Assembly: GCA_021404685.1 (NCBI GenBank)
Contig: QWHC01000002.1
Span: forward strand, 62,001 to 126,000
Reading direction: 5' to 3'
From: Chloroflexi bacterium CFX4
GTDB taxonomy: Bacteria > Chloroflexota > Anaerolineae > Aggregatilineales > UBA2796
Length of the DNA stretch: 64,000 bases
The position numbers and the translations under genes are program-made. This document shows, one piece after another, positions 53,201-60,616 of the stretch (the first letter of the stretch is position 1; every line of letters begins with the position of its first letter). The notes beneath the pieces are model-generated. The model was not told the DNA's origin. It saw only the letters and a list, made by a program, of their open reading frames with translations, and did not search any database.

Positions 53201-55529
53201 GGTAATCTACAAGGCAAACTATACTTCCACACGTGGTGAACGAACAGCATATCAGGTCACGCTTTATGATTCCAAGCAATTTTTGGAATTAATCAGCCCA
53301 TATTTGATCTCAGGCAAACGCTTGGTGAAATGCAAAAGTGTTAGTCATGCGCGGACTGTAGATCGAGCTAGATTCATCAGTGAAATTAAACAAATCACAG
53401 GGCTTTCGGCACGCGGTATCCAAGCAAAATATGATGTTGATCGCCAACATTTTTCCCCTGCACGCCGAAATAGTGTGCGTCTGCCTGCTTATATCGTAAG
53501 TTCTGTTGCAGAAAGCATCCCTTTGCCTGAGACTCTGCAATCCATCAATATTCAATGGGAGGAAGTTATTGCAATTGAGCCAGACGGTGAAGAACGCGTT
53601 TATGATATTACAGTAGAAGGACTTCACAACTTCGTTGCTAACAATATTATTGTTCATAATTGCGTCTATCAAGAACAAATCCAGCAAATTGCCTATGAAT
53701 TATTTGGTTACACACTTGGCGAAGCTGACCTAATGCGCCGTGCAGTTTCCAAAAAGAAGAAAAAAGACCTTGATCAGCACAAAGAGATATTTATAAATCG
53801 TGGTCAAAATAACGAAATTTCACCAGAAATTGCTGCGTTAATTTTCGCAGATATTGAATACTTTGCCGCTTACGGCTTCAATAAGGCTCATGCTGCCGAC
53901 TATGCCGTGCTGACCTGCCAGACTGCCTACCTCAAAGCGCACTATCCCGTTGAGTACTACACAGCCCTGCTCACCGTCCAGCGCCACAACAGCGATGACG
54001 TAGCGCTTTTCACGGCGGATTGCCGCCGCTATGGCATTCCGATTCTGCCGCCGGACGTGAACGCCAGCGCCATTGACTTTGTGATCGAGCGTGCGCCAAG
54101 CGGCGAGCGCGGCATCCGCTTTGGTTTAAGCGCCGTGAAGAACGTTGGTGAGAAAGCCGTCGAGCAGATTTTGGCAGCGCGCAACGAAGGTGGCAAGTTC
54201 ACCAGCTTGGTGGATTTCAGCCGCCGTGTGGACTTGCGCCTTGTTGGCAAGCGCCCGCTGGAATGCCTTGCCAAAGTTGGCGCCTTCGACACACTGACGG
54301 ACGGTGATCGAGATGTAGCGCTGGCAGCTGTGGAGCGAATGCACGCCTACAGCGATGACTATCACCGCGCCAAAGAACGTGGGCAGTTCAGCTTGTTCGG
54401 CGGCGAAGCAGCCGATAGCGGCTTTGAACTGCCCAATGTGCCTGCCGAACAGCGCACCACCACCCGCGATCATCTGCGTTGGGAAAAAGAGCTAATCGGG
54501 CTGTACATTTCCTCCCATCCGCTGAATGCCGTTGCCGCGCAAGTCGAACAGCTTGGCAACTTCATTTATGTGAAGGATATGGCAAGTGAGGCGGAAGATT
54601 TCAACGGGCAGGCTGTCACCATGGCAGGCATGATTGATAGCATCCGCACGCTGACCACCAAAGGCGGCGAGAGCATGGCAATCGTGCGCCTTGAGGACAT
54701 GACCGGCGCCATTGAATGTGTGCTTTTCCCGCGCACATGGAAAAAGTTCAGCGCGCTGATGGTGCCTGAGCAGGTCATCATTGTGCAGGGCAAGGCGGAT
54801 ACGTCTCGCGGCGACCCACAAATTATCGTAGAGCGCGTGACGCAGAACTTTGAATTCGCGGTGCCTGTCCTCGATACACCGCCGCCACCCAGCCGCCCTG
54901 CCGCGCCGCCTGCCAAGACAACGGTTGCCATAGCGGACGCGCCAACGGCTGCCGCCGATCTGCCCGCCACCTCAAATCAGGCGGCTGCTGCACTCGCTCA
55001 GACGCCCACCCGCATTTACGAGGCGGCTGATTTCGGTGAGGATGGCTTGCCGCCGCTGGACTGGGCCTCGCTAGAGCCGCCGGATGACGCGCCCGACTAT
55101 GGTGATTTGTACGACGATTTGCCCAAGCCGCCAACGCCGCGCACCTTCCAAAATGCCGCGCGACCGCTAGGACATGCGCCCGTGCAGGCGGAATCGCCCT
55201 GGCTGACCACCAGCACGGCAAGCGCGCACAGCACTGAGCGCAAGGCAGCCCGCCAGCAGCTACCACCTTGCCGCATCACCATCACCATCCAGCTTAGCCA
55301 CGATGCTGACTTTGAGCGCCGCCGCTTAACGTGGCTGCGCGAGACGCTCCGCAGCTATCACGGGCATGATCGCTTTGAGGCACGCCTGATCTATCCCAAT
55401 GGCAAGCGCGTGCGCCTCAAATTTCCGGAGACAACCTGCTATGCTGGCGAAGTCGAAAATGAATTGGTGGAACGCTTTGGCGCGGATAACATCCAAGTGG
55501 ACGTGCTGCCGCAGGACTCAGCATCCTAG
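50265..55529 (+). CDS. dnaE: DNA polymerase III alpha subunit, interrupted by an intein
   Basis: Replicative polymerase, 1754 codons including a 419-residue intein, so about 1335 residues after splicing. Domains: PHP (from HLHVHTEYSLLDG, H27/H29), palm with catalytic aspartates D422/D424 (PDIDMDF) and D585 (KVDFLGL), fingers and beta-binding region, tandem HhH, and OB fold (QAVTMAGMIDSIRTL). The long Pro/Ala-rich linker near the C-terminus is unusual. PHP metal residues are retained, so intrinsic proofreading is possible. ATG 50265 with AGGA upstream. It ends at TAG sharing CTAG with the convergent gene. Putative SOS regulation. Confidence 0.95.
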   Translation: MCQPIDEATITPEAPQETPETRQDFVHLHVHTEYSLLDGLSKIDKLVKRAKALNMQSLAITDHGTMFGVINFYNACKAADIKPIIGVEAYLAKQSMRVHDPSEKSPYHLLLLARNRTGYQNLLKIASAAQLEGFYSRPRIDKDFLAAHAEGLICTSGCLAAEIPRMVSEGRDQEALQTIGWYQDVFGKENFFLELQHHNIPELHDLNRWLVAQRGYANVPLLATNDVHYVLEGDADAHDTLLCIQTGALKRDAKRMKMTDPSYHLRSGAEMWQLFGTDDIVKTALLNTLWVAEMCEDPALGRSQYHLPIFPVPEGYDAESYLRYLAEKGLRWRYGADAERAEVKERLAYELSVIHRLGFDTYFLIVWDLCQFARYADIWWNVRGSAAGSVVAYTLGITNIDPLSNALIFERFLNPGRTTMPDIDMDFPDDRRAEMITYARNKYGSDKVAAIITFGTLKARAAIKDVGRVLGVELPVVSQLTALVPNIPSKPVSLADCLGDDPEKAVPELKERYNADPQIRTLLDTAMTVEGVSRNAGTHAAGIIITPEPLVEYLPLHRPMGESPVEHITQFGMEICESIGLLKVDFLGLSTLTIMRRACELIEQHHGVHFTMDNIPYRPDPNDPEQARRVAKLFELIGSGDTTGVFQLESGGMKKMLISMKPKTFEHIVAAISLYRPGPMDLIPTYIRRMHGQEPVSYHHPKLAPILNETYGICVSGDSIIVDAYSGQPQRIDAIADLVPNFYVQGVDATLQPAIGRVTHWFDNGTKPVYRITLRNGASIKATWDHQFLTEAGWQCLGDIPVGSYIATPSYLIEPPNTQSFSREKLRILAYLIADGSLGSGASVDFVNKEPALIEEYVHCLKVFDDLEPVYTKQVRGVVRVGIRSNRTRQAETSLLQWMRALGMKYNLKDRKYPGGVRSGEKSIPSFVFSLSNTDLIYFIASLWDCDGYVGKKLCHYKTISRQLAHDVQRLLLRLGFASVIYKANYTSTRGERTAYQVTLYDSKQFLELISPYLISGKRLVKCKSVSHARTVDRARFISEIKQITGLSARGIQAKYDVDRQHFSPARRNSVRLPAYIVSSVAESIPLPETLQSINIQWEEVIAIEPDGEERVYDITVEGLHNFVANNIIVHNCVYQEQIQQIAYELFGYTLGEADLMRRAVSKKKKKDLDQHKEIFINRGQNNEISPEIAALIFADIEYFAAYGFNKAHAADYAVLTCQTAYLKAHYPVEYYTALLTVQRHNSDDVALFTADCRRYGIPILPPDVNASAIDFVIERAPSGERGIRFGLSAVKNVGEKAVEQILAARNEGGKFTSLVDFSRRVDLRLVGKRPLECLAKVGAFDTLTDGDRDVALAAVERMHAYSDDYHRAKERGQFSLFGGEAADSGFELPNVPAEQRTTTRDHLRWEKELIGLYISSHPLNAVAAQVEQLGNFIYVKDMASEAEDFNGQAVTMAGMIDSIRTLTTKGGESMAIVRLEDMTGAIECVLFPRTWKKFSALMVPEQVIIVQGKADTSRGDPQIIVERVTQNFEFAVPVLDTPPPPSRPAAPPAKTTVAIADAPTAAADLPATSNQAAAALAQTPTRIYEAADFGEDGLPPLDWASLEPPDDAPDYGDLYDDLPKPPTPRTFQNAARPLGHAPVQAESPWLTTSTASAHSTERKAARQQLPPCRITITIQLSHDADFERRRLTWLRETLRSYHGHDRFEARLIYPNGKRVRLKFPETTCYAGEVENELVERFGADNIQVDVLPQDSAS
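52404..53660 (+). mobile_element. DnaE intein with LAGLIDADG homing endonuclease
   Basis: A 419-residue in-frame protein-splicing element at residues 714-1132 of DnaE. Block A starts with Cys1 (CVSGDSIIVD), block B is ATWDHQF, the DOD endonuclease blocks are LRILAYLIADGSL and IYFIASLWDCDGYV (both catalytic Asp retained), block F is VYDITVEGLHNFV, and block G ends NIIVHN before Cys+1. All splicing residues look functional. It sits between NETYGI and VYQEQ, a conserved DnaE site. Its bases are AT-richer than the host gene (24 of 60 G/C at 52801-52860 against 36 of 60 at 54181-54240). Confidence 0.95.
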
Positions 55530-56623
55530 CGCCGCTGCCTGAAAATGTTCCGCAGCAGCGAAAAGGCGCCGCCTAAGATGCCGATGAGCGTGATCGCCAT
55601 CACCAAGACGGCGAACCAACTGGTATCTTCCGTCGGTGTGGCGCGCGGGACAGGCACAAGCGTTGGCAGCGGACGGCTCAGCGTAAAGATTAGGCGCTCA
55701 GCGGCACTGAGCGGTTTTTCAAGCGTATAGCTGAGATAAGGGCGCCCTTGGACTGTCTGTGTGCTTTGGCGGAAGGCGTGCGTTTGGCTGGAAAGCGTGG
55801 CATTGCTGCCTTGCGCTACCCGAATTTCAACTTGCTCGGTCTGATAAAGGTAATCCTGATCAATAGTTGCGCCGCTGCTGAAGGGCAGTTGGTAGCTAAA
55901 GATCACTTCGTAGGTTTGGGCAGGGAAGATCGGGCGCGTGTCTTGCACCTCAGGCGCGATGTCTGTGCCGCCGATATGCAGCGCATCGTCCATCGTCATA
56001 TCAAAGGCAATCGCACCAGCGCCAATCGGCAGTGGCAAGCGCACTGAGATCGGCTTGCCGTTCGGCGCAAGGGCATCCGTTGCAAAGAATTTATCGCCCA
56101 CCACGCGAAATACATACACCGAAAGCACTTGTGCCACGTTTTCCGTTGGAAATTCAAAGGTGTGCTGTGCGCGCACAAGCTGCACCTGCGCCGAGTCTGT
56201 GGTGCGCCCATAGAGCGTGATAGGCAGTTCAAAATCGCGCAGCGGCTCAGCCAGTTTAACGATAACGCTCGCCTGTTGTGCGCCGTCGTAGCGCAGGCTG
56301 GCAAAGAGGAGATCATCGGGCTGAAAGGCGAGCTTTTCAAAGCTAAAGGTGCCTTCAGCCGCCAGCGGCACCTGAATCTGTTGGATGAGCGTTGGTGGTG
56401 CTTCTGGGTTGGCAGCGCGCAGCACATGCAGCGTGATCGGCGCGCCGATGGGCAGTTGCAAGCCATCCGTGGCGGCGATGATGCGCCCACGGATGCTGAG
56501 GCGGCTGAAGGACGGTGTGCCAGTTGGCTGCGCGGCGTGCAGCGGCGGAAAGACTGCGGCGGGCAAGCTCAGCCACAGCGCAGCGGCAGCCATGAGGAGG
56601 GCAATCAGCGCACGCCGCAGCAT
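55526..56623 (-). CDS. Membrane-anchored protein co-transcribed with ccmE
   Basis: A 365-residue protein. Signal peptide RRALIALLMAAAALWLSLPAAVFPP, an Ig-like carboxypeptidase-regulatory-type beta domain (SRLSIRGRIIAATDGLQLPIGAPITLHV, residues about 40-130), a second beta domain, and a C-terminal membrane helix (SWFAVLVMAITLIGILGGAFSLL) with a basic tail. It starts 6 bp after ccmE, so it may assist cytochrome c maturation. I do not recognise the family. The last three codons of this gene and dnaE overlap in CTAG. Confidence 0.65.
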   Translation of the reverse strand: MLRRALIALLMAAAALWLSLPAAVFPPLHAAQPTGTPSFSRLSIRGRIIAATDGLQLPIGAPITLHVLRAANPEAPPTLIQQIQVPLAAEGTFSFEKLAFQPDDLLFASLRYDGAQQASVIVKLAEPLRDFELPITLYGRTTDSAQVQLVRAQHTFEFPTENVAQVLSVYVFRVVGDKFFATDALAPNGKPISVRLPLPIGAGAIAFDMTMDDALHIGGTDIAPEVQDTRPIFPAQTYEVIFSYQLPFSSGATIDQDYLYQTEQVEIRVAQGSNATLSSQTHAFRQSTQTVQGRPYLSYTLEKPLSAAERLIFTLSRPLPTLVPVPRATPTEDTSWFAVLVMAITLIGILGGAFSLLRNIFRQRR

Positions 56624-56629
56624 GTGTTG

Positions 56630-57172
56630 TTACTCTTGAATTGCTTGATCAGGCACGGCGCTTTCATACTTCGATGGGCATTTCAGTTGCAGCTCGTCGG
56701 CATAGAAAATGCCATCGCTGCCCAGCTTGCCGCTCATGATTGCCTGCGCCTCATCTTGGAGCAGATCGGGCATCGCCTGATTGCGGACCACAATCTGCAC
56801 ACGGTTGGCATTCGGATCGTTAACTGCCAAATGGAGCGCACGCGCCAAGCCGCCCAGCTGCTCCAATTCGCTAAATTTATCTGTCACATGCGCCACTGTG
56901 AAGCTGATCGTCTGCGTTTCAGCGTCAAAGTGAATGGTGCTGCCAATCACAGCGCCAGTCATACGAACGCTTTTGCCAACCAGCTCGGGGCGGCTGATCA
57001 CATCATTCACGCTAATAAAGAAGCGTCCGCTGGTCATGGTTGCGCCAAGCAGCATGAACGCCATCACGCCGATGATCACTGCGCCGATGGTGGCAAACTT
57101 GGCGCGCACCGAAGCACCACGCCGCAGGTGTTCGGCTGCCTGCGCTTTTTCCCAGCTTAAGGGTTGAACCAT
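56630..57172 (-). CDS. ccmE: Cytochrome c maturation protein CcmE, CxxxY variant
   Basis: A 180-residue haem chaperone of the System I cytochrome c maturation pathway. One N-terminal membrane helix (FATIGAVIIGVMAFMLLGATM) precedes the OB-fold domain (LVGKSVRMTGAVIGSTIHFD, and IMSGKLGSDGIFYADEL). The haem-attachment motif is CPSKY (C165, Y169) instead of the classical HxxxY. This CxxxY form is known in archaea and a few bacteria. Other ccm genes are not in the window. AAGGTG precedes the ATG. Confidence 0.9.
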   Translation of the reverse strand: MVQPLSWEKAQAAEHLRRGASVRAKFATIGAVIIGVMAFMLLGATMTSGRFFISVNDVISRPELVGKSVRMTGAVIGSTIHFDAETQTISFTVAHVTDKFSELEQLGGLARALHLAVNDPNANRVQIVVRNQAMPDLLQDEAQAIMSGKLGSDGIFYADELQLKCPSKYESAVPDQAIQE

Positions 57173-57369
57173 TCCACACCTTTTACCGTGCTAAATCACG
57201 GGAACTTGTTTTGTGATGCAATGCACAGATTGTAACGTACTCAGCCGTTTGCGGCAACGTCTGGCAGCTCTTGGGCGTGGGTATGGCTTGCCAAGGCCGC
57301 ACCACAACAAGCCGTATTCCCTAAAAGCGTTTATCCTAGCCTAAATTCGGCACGCACAAACTCTGATTT

Positions 57370-57400
57370 CCCTTTGCCCCTAGCGGGGAAAGGGTTAGGG
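57370..57400. repeat. REP-like palindrome, copy 2
   Basis: CCCTTTGCCCC-TAGC-GGGGAAAGGG, a 10-bp stem with one bulged base, followed by TTAGGG. On the opposite strand it reads like the copy at 34048 (CCCTAACCCTTTCCCCGC). Confidence 0.5.
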
Positions 57401-57621
57401 ATAGAGGTTGGCAGCGCCGTCCCGTGCCAACCCGACCAGGCACCACACCCACCATTTTCCGAATGTGGCGCACTGTGCTACAATGCCAAGCATTATTGTG
57501 AAGTGCCTCGCTTGGGAACCCTCTGTATTGGTATAGTAAGTGTGGTTGGTTTGCGGTTGAGAAACGATTGTGGCGCGCTTTGTCGGCAGTCTGCGCCAAA
57601 GTTTCGCATTGGCTGAGGAAG

Positions 57622-57630
57622 TGCTACAAT
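57622..57630 (+). promoter_or_regulatory. Proximal promoter element of the nuo operon
   Basis: TGCTACAAT extended -10, 109 bases before the nuoA ATG, with a poor -35 (TTTCGC) 17 bases upstream. Confidence 0.4.
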
Positions 57631-57739
57631 ATGCGAAGTTTGTCACAAGTTATACATGCAGCAGAGGGTTAGATTTACGGAGAAGCAAGCGCACGGACGC
57701 CGCCGATAGCGCCTGATGCGCCTTAGCAAGGAGTCGTTT

Positions 57740-58099
57740 ATGCAGCCGAACGAATGGTTGTTCATCGGGATATTTCTCATTGTCGCGCTGATTCTGCCTG
57801 CTGTGCCGATCTTCTTGGCGCAACTGCTGAATCCCAAGCGCCCTAGCAAGATGAAGCAAGAAGCATACGAATGCGGTGTCGAAACCGTTGGGGATGCCTG
57901 GGTGCAGTTTAAGGTGCAATACTACTTATATGCCCTCGTCTTTCTCATCTTCGATATTGAAATGCTCTTTTTGTTCCCGTGGGCGGTTGCCTATAACCAG
58001 CTTGGGTTGTTTGCGTTGGTGATGATGGCGGGCTTTGTGGGCATTTTGGGCATTGCGCTGATTTATGCGTGGCGCAAAGGCGCGCTAGAGTGGCTCTAA
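57740..58099 (+). CDS. nuoA: NADH-quinone oxidoreductase subunit A
   Basis: A 119-residue membrane subunit of complex I with three helices. Signatures: [40 protein letters not shown], including the ECG cysteine loop near the quinone site. AAGGAG lies six bases before ATG 57740. First gene of the membrane-arm operon. Confidence 0.96.
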   Translation: MQPNEWLFIGIFLIVALILPAVPIFLAQLLNPKRPSKMKQEAYECGVETVGDAWVQFKVQYYLYALVFLIFDIEMLFLFPWAVAYNQLGLFALVMMAGFVGILGIALIYAWRKGALEWL

Positions 58100-58113
58100 G
58101 AGGGTAGCGAAAC

Positions 58114-59361
58114 ATGGCAGAATTCTTGGTAAGTTCAGGGTGGAATGCCAACCTTGCCCAAATTGTCGCTTCGGTGTTGGGCGCGGTGGTGCTTGCCTCT
58201 TTCGGCTTGGTTTGGATCATCTTCTCGATCTGGCTGGAGCGCAAGTTCGCCGGGCGCGTGCAAGATCGCTTGGGTCCGAATCGGACGGGTCCGTATGGCT
58301 TGTTCCAAACCTTTGCGGATGTTGGCAAGCTGCTCATTAAAGAGGACATCACGCCCGAAGGCGCGGATAAGCATATCTACAACTTCGCGCCGATTTTGGC
58401 AGTGGCGGGCATCATCGCCATTTTCGCCGTCATCCCCTTCAATCACGTTTGGGTTGGCGCCGATTTGAATGTGGGCGTGCTGTACTTTGTGGCGGTTGGT
58501 TCGTTGGCAACGCTGGCCATCCTGCTGGCGGGCTGGAGCAGCAATAACAAGTATGCGCTGCTGGGTGCCTTCCGCGCCATTGCAGCGTTGGTGAGCTATG
58601 AAGTGCCGATGATGCTCTCGTTGGCAGTGCCAGTGCTGCTGGCGGGTTCAATGAGTATGCAGGATATTGTCAAAGGGCAGAGCATCGCCTACATTTTTGT
58701 GGTGCCAGTCAGCGCGCTGATCTTCTTCATCTCGCAATTGGCGGAAGTTGGGCGCTCACCCTTCGACCTGATCGAGGCGGAATCCGAGATCATCGCCGGC
58801 TTCAACATCGAATATTCAGGCATGAAGTTTGCCATGTTCTACGCCGCAGAGTTCATTCACGCCTTTGTGATCTGCGTGCTGACCGCCATCTTGTTCTTGG
58901 GCGGTTGGCGCGGCTTGGGCGCGGGCGAGCCGGGCTACGAACTTTTCGGCTTCCTGATGGTCATGATGAAATCGGTCGCGGTCTATGCGTTGGTAATGTT
59001 GATCCGCAACACGCTGCCGCGTATTCGCATTGACCACATGATGGCATTCAACTGGAAATTCCTAGTGCCGCTTTCGTTGGTAAACCTGTTGGTGGTGATG
59101 TTCTTGGCGCGTCCCTTCGTACCAGATTACGCCGCCGCTGAAGCAGCGGTTGCCGCGGGCGGTTTGGCGGGCCTTTTCGGCAGCATTTTTGGGTCGGGCT
59201 TCATCGCGGAACTGCCGCGTGCGGTTGTGCTGCTGGTTGCCAACGTGATCATGTTTGCCGCTGCCACGCAGTTGCTGCACCGCTACGGTGAAACGCAACG
59301 CGCCAAGCTGGGCGTGAAAGATGTGCAGCCGGTGCGTGCGACCGCTATGGCATCCGATTAA
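58114..59361 (+). CDS. nuoH: NADH-quinone oxidoreductase subunit H
   Basis: A 415-residue membrane subunit forming the quinone chamber with eight or more helices. Signatures: WLERKFAGRVQDRLGPNRTGPYGLFQTFADVGKLLIKED, EAESEIIAGFNIEYSGMKFAMFYAAEF, and PRIRIDHMMAFNWKFLVPLS. The C-terminus is longer than in E. coli (about 325), with an extra Ala/Gly-rich stretch and a further helix. It starts 14 bp after nuoA: nuoB, nuoC and nuoD, which normally intervene, are absent. Confidence 0.96.
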   Translation: MAEFLVSSGWNANLAQIVASVLGAVVLASFGLVWIIFSIWLERKFAGRVQDRLGPNRTGPYGLFQTFADVGKLLIKEDITPEGADKHIYNFAPILAVAGIIAIFAVIPFNHVWVGADLNVGVLYFVAVGSLATLAILLAGWSSNNKYALLGAFRAIAALVSYEVPMMLSLAVPVLLAGSMSMQDIVKGQSIAYIFVVPVSALIFFISQLAEVGRSPFDLIEAESEIIAGFNIEYSGMKFAMFYAAEFIHAFVICVLTAILFLGGWRGLGAGEPGYELFGFLMVMMKSVAVYALVMLIRNTLPRIRIDHMMAFNWKFLVPLSLVNLLVVMFLARPFVPDYAAAEAAVAAGGLAGLFGSIFGSGFIAELPRAVVLLVANVIMFAAATQLLHRYGETQRAKLGVKDVQPVRATAMASD

Positions 59362-59394
59362 CGGCACAGCAACCCACATTGGGAGAATACACTT

Positions 59395-59922
59395 ATGCAA
59401 CCTGAGTTCGGGCAGTGGGCAATCTTCGGTTTGTTCACGGTGTTCATCATCGGCGGCGGCATTGGCACGGTCTCCAGCCGCAACCTGTTTCATTCCGCCT
59501 TGTGGCTGATCATCAGCCTATTTGGCGTGGCGGGCTTCTTCGTGTTGCTGGCAGCGCCGTTTCTTGCCGCCATTCAAGTGCTGGTCTACATTGGCGCCAT
59601 CGTGATCTTGATCATCTTTGCGATCATGCTCACACGGCGGCTGATGGGGCTGCGTGAAGCAGTCAATAGCCAGTGGCTTTACGGGCTGATCGGCGCACTG
59701 ATCACCTTTGGCGTGATCGCGCTTGGCTTGGTGCTGGCAAGCTCTGGCAACACGCCGCTGCTGGCAAGCCAACCGCTCAGCGATATTACGGGCGACAGCC
59801 TGCGCGATTTGGGCGTGGCGCTGGTTGACCTGAACCAATATGTGCTGCCGTTCATTGTGGCGTCGGTGCTGTTGGAAGCGGCAATGGTCGGTGCGATTGT
59901 GATCGCCCGCGAAGATGAGTAA
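59395..59922 (+). CDS. nuoJ: NADH-quinone oxidoreductase subunit J
   Basis: A 175-residue complex I membrane subunit with five helices. Signatures: NLFHSALWLIISLFGVAGFFVLLAAPFLAAIQVLVYIGAIVILIIFAIML. The GGAG Shine-Dalgarno precedes the ATG. It follows nuoH directly; nuoI, which usually separates them, is missing. Confidence 0.95.
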   Translation: MQPEFGQWAIFGLFTVFIIGGGIGTVSSRNLFHSALWLIISLFGVAGFFVLLAAPFLAAIQVLVYIGAIVILIIFAIMLTRRLMGLREAVNSQWLYGLIGALITFGVIALGLVLASSGNTPLLASQPLSDITGDSLRDLGVALVDLNQYVLPFIVASVLLEAAMVGAIVIAREDE

Positions 59923-59937
59923 GGAGCGCTGCAAACC

Positions 59938-60276
59938 ATGCTACCGTTGACTGCCTTTCTAATCGTTGCCGCGCTGCTTTTCTGCATCGGCATGTATGCT
60001 GTTTTGGCGCGCCGCAATGCGGTTGCCATCCTGATGGGCATCGAGCTGATGCTCAACGCTGTGAACATTAACCTTGTCGCCTTTTGGCGCTACCTAACGC
60101 CCGGCACGGCAGCCACTGCCGAGGGCTTGCAGGTGGGCATGGCAGGGCAGAGCTTTGCAGCGTTCGTTTTTGTGGTGGCAGCCGCTGAAGTTGCCGTCGG
60201 TCTGGCGTTGGTCATTTCCGTCTACCGCAACCGCCGCACTGTGATCGCAGAAGATGTAGACGCGCTGCGCTATTAA
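59938..60276 (+). CDS. nuoK: NADH-quinone oxidoreductase subunit K
   Basis: A 112-residue subunit with three helices and the two conserved buried glutamates: GIELMLNAVNINLVAF and VAAAEVAVGLALVI. AAGGAG precedes the ATG by 8 bases. MrpC-like antiporter family. Confidence 0.95.
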   Translation: MLPLTAFLIVAALLFCIGMYAVLARRNAVAILMGIELMLNAVNINLVAFWRYLTPGTAATAEGLQVGMAGQSFAAFVFVVAAAEVAVGLALVISVYRNRRTVIAEDVDALRY

Positions 60277-60301
60277 AATCTACAACGACAAGGGGCTAAA
60301 A

Positions 60302-60595
60302 ATGTTCGCCAGAGTCTCAACCTTTCAATATCAACCCGGCACACTCGATGCGTTGGTGAAACTCTTTAACGAGGTCGTCATTCCTGCCAACCAGCAGCAG
60401 CCCGGACATCAGCGCAGCTATCTGTTGGTAGATGCCAACGCCGAGCAAGTGATGGTTCTGACGGTGTGGGAAAACCACGCGGCAATGGTTGCCGGGGATA
60501 CCAATGGCTTCTATCAAGCGCAAGTTGGCAAGATTCAGCACCTGTTGGCAAGTGGCGTCGCACGTCATATGTATGAGCTGAAGGCGCAAGCCTAA
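60302..60595 (+). CDS. ABM-domain (antibiotic biosynthesis monooxygenase-like) protein inside the nuo operon
   Basis: A 97-residue protein with the dimeric alpha+beta barrel pattern: ARVSTFQYQPGTLDALVKLFNEV, QRSYLLVDANAEQVMVLTVWENHAAM and VARHMYEL. Such proteins bind haem, quinones or small aromatics, or are simply stress-associated. AAGGGG precedes the ATG. It sits between nuoK (25-bp gap) and nuoL (21-bp gap), so it is co-transcribed with complex I genes, not an insertion with its own promoter. Function unknown. Confidence 0.8.
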   Translation: MFARVSTFQYQPGTLDALVKLFNEVVIPANQQQPGHQRSYLLVDANAEQVMVLTVWENHAAMVAGDTNGFYQAQVGKIQHLLASGVARHMYELKAQA

Positions 60596-60616
60596 CTTTA
60601 AGGAATACATAGGCTT

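Larger units (their letters stand above)
57173..57739. other. Intergenic region between ccmE and nuo operons
   Basis: A 567-bp gap without a convincing gene. It holds a REP-like hairpin at 57370-57400 and two TGCTACAAT extended -10 elements at 57476-57484 and 57622-57630, each preceded by TTTCCG/TTTCGC about 17 bases earlier. These are candidate promoters for the rightward nuo operon. Confidence 0.5.

Noticed and set aside
52404..53660. Frameshifted or inactivated dnaE
   Set aside because: The insert is in frame with intact intein splicing blocks, and the extein resumes with VYQEQ.
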